Numbered from the stretch's first letter, positions 1-6,735 are shown. The stretch is 6,762 nucleotides of DNA from a candidate division NPL-UPA2 bacterium (GCA_021129695.1 JAJOKU010000113.1:1-6762); one strand, 5' to 3'. Program-made: numbers and translations. Notes: generated by a model from the letters alone, not told the origin.

Positions 1-3
1 TAC

Positions 4-32
4 TGTAACCCATTGATTATCAAATAGTTACA
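4..32. promoter_or_regulatory. 29-bp imperfect dyad, candidate operator upstream of the epimerase gene
   Basis: Arms TGTAAC (4-9) and GTTACA (27-32) are exact inverted repeats, and nested inside them TTGAT (13-17) and ATCAA (19-23) are also exact; both pairs share the same centre at base 18. Only the three positions on each side between the arms fail to pair. The symmetry and length fit the site of a dimeric regulator, and it ends 62 bp before the GTG of the rightward gene. It could also be the tail of a hairpin belonging to a gene left of the window, although the single-base centre and lack of a following T-run argue against a terminator. No clear -35/-10 pair was found between it and the gene. 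The assignment as an operator is inference. Confidence 0.35.
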
Positions 33-94
33 AAAAGGGTGCGTAACTCGTGTGAACTTTTAAAGTTTGTGCGTATTTTTTAGGGAAGCGGCCA

Positions 95-1507
95 GTGAGA
101 GATAAGATTCTAAAAAACGAGTTGGAAATCGCGGTTGCCTCAGGCGATTGGGAAAGCCTGAGGAAAATGGCCTGTAAGTTGGAGAAGGAAACAGCTAAAT
201 TAGAGGTCGAGGAGAAGGAGAAGTTCTATACTTCTACTTCCCTGTCCAGCGAGGTGGGAGAAGAGACTATTCTGGTCACCGGAGCGGCAGGATTTATCGG
301 CTCCCATTTAGTTGAGCGCCTCCTTAAAGAGGGATATAGGGTAATAGGTTTGGATGTAATAGATTTGGGTGGAAAGGGAGACCTTAAACCGTTCTCTGAG
401 AAGCTTCTCCAAAACTATATCTACGACCAGGACATTAAGAGGCAGAATGTAGAACGCTCCCTGGGACATTCTCGCTACCGGTTCTATGAGAATGTGGATG
501 TGCGTGATGACGAGGTGCTGGAGAAAGTGTTTCGGGAGAACAGGATTGACCAGGTAGTGCACATGGCCGCTTTAGCTGGAGTGAGAGATTCCTTCAAAGC
601 CCCCCAGCTTTATTTGGAGATAGATGAGAAAGGAGCAGAGAGGATGCTGGCCATGGCCCTCAAATTTCAGATTAAGTATTTTCTCTATGCCTCATCTTCC
701 TCCATCTACGGAGGTGTTAAGGACAATCGCCCCTCTAAGGAGGAGGACATCCCTAATCCTCAGGCTCCATATCCAGCCGCCAAGGTGGGAGCAGAGATCT
801 GGGCTCATACCTATCATAATATGGCAGAGGAGTTAATTCGTTCTGGGAAACGGGACCGGGATAAGCCTCTCTGGGTATGCGGACTGCGTTTCTTCACCGT
901 CTATGGCCGAAGGGGAAGAAGGGATATGGCCCTGCGCAAGTTTGTGGAGTTGATGGCCAGAGGAGAACCTATTCCCATTTACGGTGATGGCTGCCAATCC
1001 CGTAATTTCACTCACATTAATGACATTGTCGAAGGCATTGTAAGAGCCCTTAGGAATCCCTGCCCGGATGAGATATTCAACTTGGGGGGCGGAGAGACAA
1101 CTCGTCTGAACGATGCCATAGAACTGTTGGAGGGATATCTCGGGAAGAAAGCGATAAGAGACTACCAGCCACCACAGCTGGGAGATGTCCATGCCTCCCT
1201 GGCCGACACCTCCAAGGCCGAGAGGATGCTCAGCTATCGTCCAGCCATTTCCATAGAAGAAGGCATCCGTGACCTGTGTCGGTGGTACCAGATGTGGGCA
1301 CCCTTCAAGGAGGCTTACCAGCGATACCAGCAACTACGAGATAAGGGAGATGGATATACTAAAGCTGACTTGCAGGAAGCACTCTCCTTAAGGGATGAGA
1401 TGGAGCGGCTCACCAACGTAAAGGAAGACGACAGTGAATACTTAGTAGCCTGCCATTATTTGGCCTGCACCTACCGCCTGATAGCTAATATATGCGACTG
1501 CTTATAA
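95..1507 (+). CDS. NAD-dependent sugar-nucleotide epimerase, UDP-glucuronate 4-epimerase-like, with N- and C-terminal extensions
   Basis: The 470-residue product is an extended short-chain dehydrogenase/reductase, probably converting UDP-glucuronate to UDP-galacturonate in the cytoplasm for envelope polysaccharide. The Rossmann nucleotide motif GAAGFIG is at 63-69, AALAGVR follows in the family position, the SSSSIYG segment is at 200-206 with the catalytic Ser/Thr, and the YxxxK pair is Y226-K230 (YPAAK). GLRFFTVYG, DMALRKF and SRNFTHINDIVEGI are typical of UDP-glucuronate epimerases. Two features are unusual: about 57 charged, probably helical residues precede the Rossmann fold, and about 69 helix-rich residues follow the usual end near W401, with four cysteines in the last 18 residues (453, 458, 467, 469). 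The usual Asn of the YxxN motif is Asp177. The GTG start is chosen because AGGGAAG lies 6 nt upstream, an in-frame stop lies at 53-55, and no other usual start intervenes. The substrate could instead be another UDP- or dTDP-sugar. The gene converges on the trp operon. Confidence 0.85.
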   Translation: MRDKILKNELEIAVASGDWESLRKMACKLEKETAKLEVEEKEKFYTSTSLSSEVGEETILVTGAAGFIGSHLVERLLKEGYRVIGLDVIDLGGKGDLKPFSEKLLQNYIYDQDIKRQNVERSLGHSRYRFYENVDVRDDEVLEKVFRENRIDQVVHMAALAGVRDSFKAPQLYLEIDEKGAERMLAMALKFQIKYFLYASSSSIYGGVKDNRPSKEEDIPNPQAPYPAAKVGAEIWAHTYHNMAEELIRSGKRDRDKPLWVCGLRFFTVYGRRGRRDMALRKFVELMARGEPIPIYGDGCQSRNFTHINDIVEGIVRALRNPCPDEIFNLGGGETTRLNDAIELLEGYLGKKAIRDYQPPQLGDVHASLADTSKAERMLSYRPAISIEEGIRDLCRWYQMWAPFKEAYQRYQQLRDKGDGYTKADLQEALSLRDEMERLTNVKEDDSEYLVACHYLACTYRLIANICDCL

Positions 1508-1690
1508 AGCTCCTGCCAAGAGACTCTATTTTGTAGGTGTCCCTCGACTATCACCGGAACCAAGTCCGAGGATACCATTATTGCCCTGAAAGAAGGCACA
1601 GAGATTATCTCCCCCACTCCCAATTGGCCAATGATCGCCGTTGAGTGCGAAGAAGTCAAATGGGAGAGGCCAGATATCTTAGTGAAGTAA
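1485..1690 (+). pseudogene. Possible decayed small gene, frameshifted remnant
   Basis: After the epimerase stop, the same frame stays open to a TAA at 1688-1690 and its second half reads like real protein (segments GTKSEDTIIALKEGTEI, then NWPMIAVECEEVKWERPDI). There is no usable start codon for it: the only in-frame ATG is at 1631. The neighbouring frame is open at 1485-1589 and reads KRLYFVGVP just before this stretch. Adding one base in the C-run at 1541-1543 would join the two into one continuous reading frame. I do not recognise the family. It may be a pseudogene, a fragment left by rearrangement, a sequencing error, or a chance open frame. A leftward 62-codon frame covers part of the same region but looks less protein-like. 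Confidence 0.3.
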
Positions 1691-1729
1691 AATGAGGAGA
1701 GAGGAGAAATGAGAAGATTTTTAAAATTC

Positions 1730-3127
1730 CTATCTTTTTCTCTTGCCCTTGGAAATAATCTTTATCGGGGTTCCCTGGAATCCGAAGGCCTGGCGGAGTC
1801 TATTGCTGAGGTAGCGGCGGTATGATTCGCTGATGAACTCGGGATTATCAGCATAAAAGGCAAAAGTTGGCGGCTTTATTCCTACCTGTTTGAGCCGTTG
1901 TAGTCTCACCGGCTTGGCTCGGCGGCCGGGAGGCCGATGGGATTTAGCTTCCTGGAAAACTCTGTCCAAGATGCTCTTAGCTGGTCGAAGCATCTGCTCC
2001 CTGGTCACCTCTCTCAGTAGGTCAATAACTTTCAAGACCCGGTGTCCGGTAAGAGCTGAGACAAAAATAATAGGAGCGAACAGGAAAGGGAGTTTTTTCC
2101 TAATTATTTCTCTATATTCCTTCATCATCTCACTTTCCATTGCCTGCATCGGCTTACCGATAATAGGTTGATGTGGTTTTCCGCATTTTTGATTTTTAAT
2201 TTTTGATATTTGATTTTTAATCACCAGGTCCCACTTATTTCCCACAATAATAACTCCCTTTCCCTTCTCCTCAATATACCCAGCTATCCGGCTATCCTGG
2301 GTGCTCACCCCTTCCCAGGCATCGAAGAGAAGGAGGGCAATGTCACAGCGCTCAAGGCTCCCTTGAGCTCGAGCAATGCTATAGCTTTCAACACCACGGC
2401 GGACTTTCCCTCTCTGGCGCATCCCGGCGGTATCAATGAAAATGAATCTTTCTTCACCAAGACGAAAAATGGTATCCACGGCATCCCGGGTCGTTCCTGG
2501 CTCCTCATCTACGATGAGCCTCTCTTCCTGAAGAAGGGCATTAATGAAGGATGATTTCCCAACATTTGGTCTCCCAACCACAGCTACTTTGATGCCCGGG
2601 GGAGGAGCTTTGGCTTTTTCATCCGGTAGTAGTTCCATCACCTTGTCCAGAAGCTCGTTTATTCTCAGGCCGTGAATAGCGGAGATGGGAACGGGCTCTC
2701 CCAGACCCAATTGGTAAAAGTTAGAGATAGCTGTCTCTGATTCTAAATTATCAACTTTGTTCACAGCCAGAATTATTGGCTTATCGGCCTTGCGCAATCG
2801 CCTCCCTATTTCTTCATCTACAGAAGTTGGGCCACATTGAGCATCGACGAGGAGGAGAATTAAGTCTGCCTCTTGAATAGCTATCCTCACCTGCTCCTTG
2901 ATTAGTGATGAGATTCCCTGAGAGGCATCGGGCACCAGCCCACCGGTGTCAATTAAAGAGAAACTCTTCCCGCCCCACTCTCCCTCAGCATAAATTCTAT
3001 CTCGGGTGACTCCCGGCTCTCGCTCAACGATGGCTCTACGCTCTCCAATTATTCGATTGAAGAGAGTGGATTTTCCAACATTGGGGCGACCAACGATGGC
3101 CATCAGAGGTTCACACTTTTCTCTCAT
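1730..3127 (-). CDS. der: Ribosome-assembly GTPase Der (EngA), with an internal insertion
   Basis: Der is an essential cytoplasmic GTPase with two tandem G domains and a KH-like C-terminal domain, acting in late 50S subunit maturation. With the start chosen here the protein has 465 residues. G domain 1 shows GRPNVGKS (13-20), GVTRD (39-43), DTGG (60-63) and NKVD (123-126). G domain 2 shows GRPNVGKS (185-192), GTTRD (211-215), DTAG (232-235), NKWD (297-300) and SALTG (357-361). The basic C-terminus (SKGKRKR) is typical. The family is usually about 435-450 residues; here roughly residues 303-333, between NKWDLV and MKEYREI, are extra and partly encoded by an AT-rich repeat. The frame stays open to an ATG at 3172, but the ATG at 3127 has a strong GGAGGT 10 nt upstream and overlaps pgsA by only 17 nt; ATG 3103 is a weaker alternative. 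It is the last gene of the operon, ending in TAG with no evident terminator hairpin. Confidence 0.95.
   Translation of the reverse strand: MREKCEPLMAIVGRPNVGKSTLFNRIIGERRAIVEREPGVTRDRIYAEGEWGGKSFSLIDTGGLVPDASQGISSLIKEQVRIAIQEADLILLLVDAQCGPTSVDEEIGRRLRKADKPIILAVNKVDNLESETAISNFYQLGLGEPVPISAIHGLRINELLDKVMELLPDEKAKAPPPGIKVAVVGRPNVGKSSFINALLQEERLIVDEEPGTTRDAVDTIFRLGEERFIFIDTAGMRQRGKVRRGVESYSIARAQGSLERCDIALLLFDAWEGVSTQDSRIAGYIEEKGKGVIIVGNKWDLVIKNQISKIKNQKCGKPHQPIIGKPMQAMESEMMKEYREIIRKKLPFLFAPIIFVSALTGHRVLKVIDLLREVTREQMLRPAKSILDRVFQEAKSHRPPGRRAKPVRLQRLKQVGIKPPTFAFYADNPEFISESYRRYLSNRLRQAFGFQGTPIKIISKGKRKR
2185..2222. repeat. AT-rich direct repeat inside der, 21-bp period
   Basis: The 13-mer TTTGATTTTTAAT occurs at 2188-2200 and again at 2209-2221 within a run made almost only of T and A. 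The 21-bp period is a multiple of three, so in the der frame it encodes IKNQ twice, seven residues apart (303-306 and 310-313), inside IKNQISKIKNQK. The composition contrasts sharply with the surrounding gene. Short ATTTTTGATTTTT-type tracts recur in some bacterial genomes, so this may be a copy of a small dispersed repeat or a slippage product; the window holds no second copy to test that. Confidence 0.75.
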
Positions 3128-3665
3128 TGAGGATCCGACCTCCCTTGAGAACGTAATCGAAAAAAGAGACAATGGTAAAACATATGGCTAAAATCCAGAT
3201 GGGCTTAAGAACTCCAAGGGAAAGATTGAGCAGAGTAAGGATGACCACTCCACTCTGGGAGACGGTGGTCATCTTTCCGAGGAAGGAAGGTCTGAGCTTT
3301 AGGTCGCCTGAGGAGATTAGGATGAGAGCTCCGCCAATGACAAGAATTACATCCCGACTGACTACCACTACCGGCATCCAGGCCGGGAGTCGGCAGGGAA
3401 GACTTTCGGTAATAGCCAGTAAGACGAAGGAGACATTGAGGAGCAATTTATCGGCTAAAGGATCTAAATAAGACCCTAACTTTGTTCGCTCGCCCCTGGT
3501 GCGAGCTATAAGACCGTCTAATGCATCGGTAAGGGAAGCTAAGCTGAAGATAGCTAAGGCAAGCAGCCTGATGCCATCATTTCCTGCCTGGTGGTAGCCT
3601 AAGGTAATGATGAAGAGCGGAATGAGAAGAATGCGAACTATGGTTAAGCAATTGGGGATGTTCAT
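3111..3665 (-). CDS. pgsA: CDP-diacylglycerol--glycerol-3-phosphate 3-phosphatidyltransferase
   Basis: This is an integral membrane enzyme that transfers a phosphatidyl group from CDP-diacylglycerol to glycerol-3-phosphate, giving phosphatidylglycerol phosphate, the committed step to phosphatidylglycerol and cardiolipin. The 184-residue product has the full CDP-alcohol phosphotransferase signature with correct spacing: D47, D50-G51, A54-R55, G64, D68 and D72; the aspartates bind the metal ions. The N-terminus (NIPNCLTIVRILLIPLF) is the usual PgsA opening, and several hydrophobic stretches (about 9-24, 32-46, 73-85, 95-113, 134-165) fit a multi-spanning protein. The length is normal. The ATG overlaps the trpA stop as ATGA (4 nt), with AGGGAT just upstream, so translation is probably coupled. 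Phosphatidylserine synthase or a cardiolipin-type relative of the same superfamily is less likely given the opening motif. Confidence 0.92.
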   Translation of the reverse strand: MNIPNCLTIVRILLIPLFIITLGYHQAGNDGIRLLALAIFSLASLTDALDGLIARTRGERTKLGSYLDPLADKLLLNVSFVLLAITESLPCRLPAWMPVVVVSRDVILVIGGALILISSGDLKLRPSFLGKMTTVSQSGVVILTLLNLSLGVLKPIWILAICFTIVSFFDYVLKGGRILNERKV

Positions 3666-4465
3666 TCACTATCCCTGATTCCGCTAAGGAGGTCCTCCAC
3701 AAATTTTCCTACTTCTCTGACCAGGCCCTTACGCCCTAAGTTCTCCTCTACCTTTCTAACAATAGCGCTTCCGACAATCACACCATCAGCAAAGGAGGCA
3801 ATTTCTCTGACCTGGGCAGGTTTCGATATACCGAAGCCGACAGCGATTGGCTTCCCCGTTGAACGTCGAATCCTGTTAATGGTCGGCTTTATAGTCTCAG
3901 CTAACTCCTCCCTAACACCGGTAACTCCCGTTAAGGAGACATAATAGATGAAGCCGGACGAATATCGAGCTACTAACTTTATCCTCTCGGGAGTGCTGGT
4001 AGGAGCTACCAAGAAGATAGTGTCCAATCCCATCTTTTGAGCAAAATCTTTTAACTCTTTCCCTTCCTCTGGAGGCAAATCCGGAACAATTACTCCGTCA
4101 ACTCCTCCCTCCACCGCCTCCTTGACAAATCTTTCCAAGCCACATTTATAGACAGGATTATAGTAGGTAAGCAGGGCAAGCGGAATCTCCGTCTCCCTCC
4201 TCAGGTCTTTGACTAACGCTAAGACATCTTTCAAGCTAACTTTATTCTTAAGAGCCCGCTCCGAGGCCGCCTGTATGGTAGGACCATCGGCCAGGGAATC
4301 GGAGAAGGGAACACCCAATTCAATGATATCTACTCCCCTTCGCTCCAGTTCCAGAACCAGGGACCTGGTAGTGGCTAAATCAGGGTCCCCCGCGGTAATG
4401 AAGGCAATGAAGGCTTTCTCCCCCTTCTTTCCTAACTCCTCAAACCTCTCTCCGATTCTATTCAA
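3662..4465 (-). CDS. trpA: Tryptophan synthase alpha chain
   Basis: TrpA cleaves indole-3-glycerol phosphate to indole and glyceraldehyde-3-phosphate and passes indole through a tunnel to TrpB in the alpha2-beta2 complex. The 267-residue TIM-barrel protein is full length. The two catalytic acids fall at the standard positions, Glu49 (IIELGVPFSD) and Asp60 (LADGP). AFITAGDPD, the phosphate-binding GFGISKP and DGVIVGSAIV near the C-terminus are all present. In the loop before Asp60 the usual Pro57 is Ser (SDSLADG), one C-to-T change from a proline codon. The start is TTG: it lies 6 nt after the trpB stop, AAGGGTGAT sits just upstream as a ribosome-binding site, and it gives the standard numbering of both catalytic residues. 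The stop overlaps the pgsA start by 4 nt. Confidence 0.96.
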   Translation of the reverse strand: MNRIGERFEELGKKGEKAFIAFITAGDPDLATTRSLVLELERRGVDIIELGVPFSDSLADGPTIQAASERALKNKVSLKDVLALVKDLRRETEIPLALLTYYNPVYKCGLERFVKEAVEGGVDGVIVPDLPPEEGKELKDFAQKMGLDTIFLVAPTSTPERIKLVARYSSGFIYYVSLTGVTGVREELAETIKPTINRIRRSTGKPIAVGFGISKPAQVREIASFADGVIVGSAIVRKVEENLGRKGLVREVGKFVEDLLSGIRDSE

Positions 4466-4471
4466 TTCTTA

Positions 4472-5671
4472 TCACCCTTTAATATTCTGCGAAACGACCT
4501 CCGCATCTTTATCCCCTCTCCCGGAAAGGCAGATGATGATTATCTTGCGCCTGCTCAGCTTTGGAGCTAACTTCATTACATATGCAATAGCATGGGCTGG
4601 CTCCAACGCCGGAATCATTCCTTCCAGCTCTGAGGTTAGCTGGAAAGCTTTCAAGGCTTCTTTATCTGTAATTGAGACATACTGAGCCCTTCCCGTCTCC
4701 TTATAAAAACTGTGCTCTGGTCCAACCCCTGGATAGTCCAGACCGGCCGAGACGGAATGGGTGGTCATTATCTGGCCGTCCTTATCCTGAAGAAGGTAAC
4801 TCTTGCTTCCGTGAAGAACACCGATGCTCCCAGCCATGAGGCTGGCGGCATGCTTCTTTGACCGAAGACCAAGCCCTCCTGCCTCCACTCCGATAAATTT
4901 TACATTATCCTGATAGAAGGGATGGAAAAGCCCAATGGAGTTACTTCCCCCTCCCACACAGGCAATCAGATAGTCAGGCAGCTTTCCCTCCGCCTTTAGA
5001 ATCTGTCTTTTCGCCTCTTTTCCAATCACCGACTGAAAATCCCGCACCATCATCGGATAGGGATGGGGGCCAACCACTGAGCCAAGGACATAGTGAGTTG
5101 TCCGAACATTGGTCACCCAATCTCTGATGGTCTCATTGATGGCATCTTTAAGGGTCTTACCTCCTGAGGAGACCGGGATGACCTTGGTTCCCAACAACTG
5201 CATCCGATATACATTGATGGCCTGCCTCTTTATATCCTCCTCCCCCATATAGACCTCACAGCGCAGGCCAAACATAGCGGCTGCTGTAGCCGTGGCCACC
5301 CCATGCTGACCGGCTCCCGTCTCAGCGATGATGCGTTTCTTGCCCATTCTCTTAGCCAGTAGAACCTGCCCAAGGGTATTATTAATCTTATGGGCTCCGG
5401 TATGAGCCAGGTCCTCGCGCTTCAGATAAATCTTCGCTCCTCCAAGCTTCTTAGTCAACCTCTGAGCCAAGTAAAGAGGAGTTGGCCGACCAGCATACTG
5501 ACGCAGATAATAATTTAGTTCCTTCTGGAATGCCCGGTCACCCTTGGCTTTTAAATAGGCCTTCTCCAGCTCATCCAGCGCTGACATCAAGGTCTCTGGA
5601 ACGAACTTCCCCCCAAAAATTCCGAAACGACCCTTCTCATCCGGTAGCTTCACCTTGCTCATTCCCTTCAC
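4472..5671 (-). CDS. trpB: Tryptophan synthase beta chain
   Basis: TrpB is the PLP enzyme that condenses indole with L-serine to give tryptophan. The 399 residues are typical of the TrpB1 type that pairs with TrpA. Lys95 in HTGAHKINN forms the PLP Schiff base, Glu117 in AETGAGQHG is the catalytic glutamate, and GGGSN at 240-244 holds the PLP phosphate. [11 protein letters not shown] near the N-terminus and the C-terminal CLSGRGDKD are further family motifs. The start used is GTG, overlapping the trpF stop as GTGA. An ATG three codons in (5662) is equally plausible, because AGGGTGA lies 5 nt before it; the protein would then be 396 residues. It sits between trpF and trpA in the usual order. 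Confidence 0.97.
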   Translation of the reverse strand: MKGMSKVKLPDEKGRFGIFGGKFVPETLMSALDELEKAYLKAKGDRAFQKELNYYLRQYAGRPTPLYLAQRLTKKLGGAKIYLKREDLAHTGAHKINNTLGQVLLAKRMGKKRIIAETGAGQHGVATATAAAMFGLRCEVYMGEEDIKRQAINVYRMQLLGTKVIPVSSGGKTLKDAINETIRDWVTNVRTTHYVLGSVVGPHPYPMMVRDFQSVIGKEAKRQILKAEGKLPDYLIACVGGGSNSIGLFHPFYQDNVKFIGVEAGGLGLRSKKHAASLMAGSIGVLHGSKSYLLQDKDGQIMTTHSVSAGLDYPGVGPEHSFYKETGRAQYVSITDKEALKAFQLTSELEGMIPALEPAHAIAYVMKLAPKLSRRKIIIICLSGRGDKDAEVVSQNIKG

Positions 5672-6351
5672 CCTGCCCTCTTCCCTCTGTGGGAAGGATT
5701 AAGCTGACTAGTTCTCCTCACGGCTTTCATGAAGGCTCTCATCTTCTCGTGGTCCTTCTTGCCAGGGGTTCTCTCAATCTGGCTGCTGACATCAACTCCA
5801 TAAGGCCTGACTTTCCTGATAGCCTCTGCTACATTATCCGGACCCAGTCCTCCGGCCAAAATAATCGGTCGGCCAATCTTTTTTGCCTCAACGGCTAAAT
5901 CCCAGTTGAAAGATTTACCAGTTCCACCAGCTGCTCCTTCCACATAAGCATCCAGTAGATAAGCATCTACCTGATAAGCAGGGATACTTTTTAGCGTTTC
6001 CTCATCCTTGATACGAAATGCTTTTATCGTCCTGATGAACCCGCTTAGAGATTTACCTCTAACGGGCCTCGAAAACTGCTTGCAGTACTCAGGTGATTCA
6101 TTTCCATGAAACTGAAGAGCATCCAACCGGCAATACTCCATAATCTCTCTGACCTTCTCGGCTCCCTCATCTACAAAAAGACCAACCACGGTTACAAAGG
6201 GAGGAAGCGAGCGGATAATCCGAGCCGCCTCTTGCGAATCAATCCGGCGGGGACTTTCCGCAAAGACAAATCCAATGGCATCTGCCCTCAGTTCCACTGC
6301 CCGGAGAGCATCTTCCAGATTAGTTATCCCGCATATCTTTATCCTGGTCAC
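5668..6351 (-). CDS. trpF: Phosphoribosylanthranilate isomerase
   Basis: TrpF performs the Amadori rearrangement of N-(5-phosphoribosyl)anthranilate to CdRP, the step before indole-3-glycerol phosphate synthase. The 227-residue TIM barrel has the general base Cys7 in KICGIT, the general acid Asp134 in YLLDAY, QFHGNE at 80-85, and the phosphate-binding GGTGKSFNW and [10 protein letters not shown] segments. It is slightly longer than the usual 200-215 residues, mostly through a polar, basic C-terminal tail. The start is GTG, with AGAGGAT about 7 nt upstream; it puts the catalytic Cys at the standard position 7. It is the first gene of the operon, and no trpC fusion is present. Confidence 0.95.
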   Translation of the reverse strand: MTRIKICGITNLEDALRAVELRADAIGFVFAESPRRIDSQEAARIIRSLPPFVTVVGLFVDEGAEKVREIMEYCRLDALQFHGNESPEYCKQFSRPVRGKSLSGFIRTIKAFRIKDEETLKSIPAYQVDAYLLDAYVEGAAGGTGKSFNWDLAVEAKKIGRPIILAGGLGPDNVAEAIRKVRPYGVDVSSQIERTPGKKDHEKMRAFMKAVRRTSQLNPSHRGKRAG

Positions 6352-6370
6352 TTAAACTATCCTCTGACGC

Positions 6371-6421
6371 CTACGGATCAGATATTTCCCGTATTGTTCT
6401 TTTGTCAATATCTGTAATCAT
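6371..6421 (-). CDS. Possible 16-codon leader ORF, leaderless
   Basis: An ATG at 6421 opens a frame for MITDIDKRTIREISDP ending in TAG. Its ATG lies 6 nt after the -10 box of the predicted promoter, so the transcript may begin at or next to the start codon; there is no Shine-Dalgarno sequence. It contains no Trp codons, so it is not a classical trp attenuator peptide. It ends 19 nt before the trpF start. A frame this short can easily occur by chance. Confidence 0.12.
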   Translation of the reverse strand: MITDIDKRTIREISDP

Positions 6422-6427
6422 GAGTGA

Positions 6428-6456
6428 ATTATATCACAATATTTTATTTATCTATA
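6428..6456 (-). promoter_or_regulatory. Extended -10 promoter for the trpFBA-pgsA-der operon
   Basis: On the minus strand TGATATAAT (6436-6428) is a perfect extended -10 element (TGnTATAAT). Seventeen bases upstream the -35 position is TATAGA (6456-6451), only 3 of 6 matches, which is common for extended -10 promoters. The upstream DNA is strongly A/T-rich, like an UP element. The predicted start near 6421 gives a leader of about 70 nt before trpF. No trp repressor operator, T-box or attenuator hairpin was recognised in this leader. Confidence 0.55.
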
Positions 6457-6534
6457 TATTTTTTAGTCTACCGACGATAAAGCTCCACTGCTGGAATGAG
6501 TGCCAGCGAATTGCCGGTCGGGTGCAGTGATTTG

Positions 6535-6735
6535 TTAGATGTTATCTATCCTCTTTTTCATTAAATCCGGACTTCTTTTGCCATGAATCACAGCCAGAAC
6601 AATTATTCTTTCTTTTTCAACCAGATAGATTATTTTGTATGGAAACCTTTTAACGAGGGACTTTCTTGTTCTTTTATACTCTGGCGGACAAATCCTTGGA
6701 TTCCTTTCAACCCAACTTCCGCACTTCGCCAGTTT
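6535..6735 (-). pseudogene. ParE/RelE-family toxin, C-terminal part, interrupted by in-frame TGA
   Basis: The frame encodes about 66 residues ending in TAA, including WVERNPRICPPEY, KSLVKRFPYKIIYLVE and RIIVLAVIHGKRSPDLM. This pattern (ERNP, then a basic RxxLVKRFPYxIxY strand and a VLAVxHxKRxP strand) is the C-terminal half of the ParE/RelE-type ribosome-dependent or gyrase toxins of type II toxin-antitoxin modules. About 30 N-terminal residues are missing. In this frame a TGA lies at 6738-6736, and there is no ATG, GTG or TTG start before the late Met. The rest of the gene and any antitoxin would lie beyond the right edge. TGA is used as a stop in neighbouring genes, so recoding is unlikely. 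It is probably a dead toxin gene, though a sequencing error cannot be excluded. Confidence 0.6.

Noticed and set aside
833..1333. 166-codon minus-strand ORF opposite the epimerase gene
   Set aside because: It is a shadow of the well-supported epimerase frame, with no recognisable motifs.
1709..1816. Plus-strand ORF starting MRRFLKFLSFSLALG after a GAGGAGA ribosome-binding-like sequence
   Set aside because: It runs antisense into the conserved C-terminus of der and stops after about 35 codons; the hydrophobic look comes from the complement of the basic Der tail.
3128..3172. A der start at the ATG at 3172, adding 15 residues
   Set aside because: It would overlap pgsA by 62 nt and lengthen an N-terminus already longer than usual, while ATG 3127 has a strong GGAGGT upstream.
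4209..4685. 158-codon plus-strand ORF across the trpA/trpB junction
   Set aside because: It lies antisense to two genes with complete catalytic motifs; low-complexity Ser-rich product typical of a shadow frame.
6368..6385. CTGATCC...TCAG hairpin near the trpF ribosome-binding site as an attenuator
   Set aside because: Only 4-5 weak pairs with a mismatch and no following T-run, so not a credible terminator or anti-terminator.
6380..6408. Second promoter with a perfect TTGACA (6408-6403) on the minus strand
   Set aside because: At 17 or 18 bp spacing the -10 position is ATATCT or TATCTG, too weak, and the TTGACA lies within the predicted transcript of the better extended -10 promoter.
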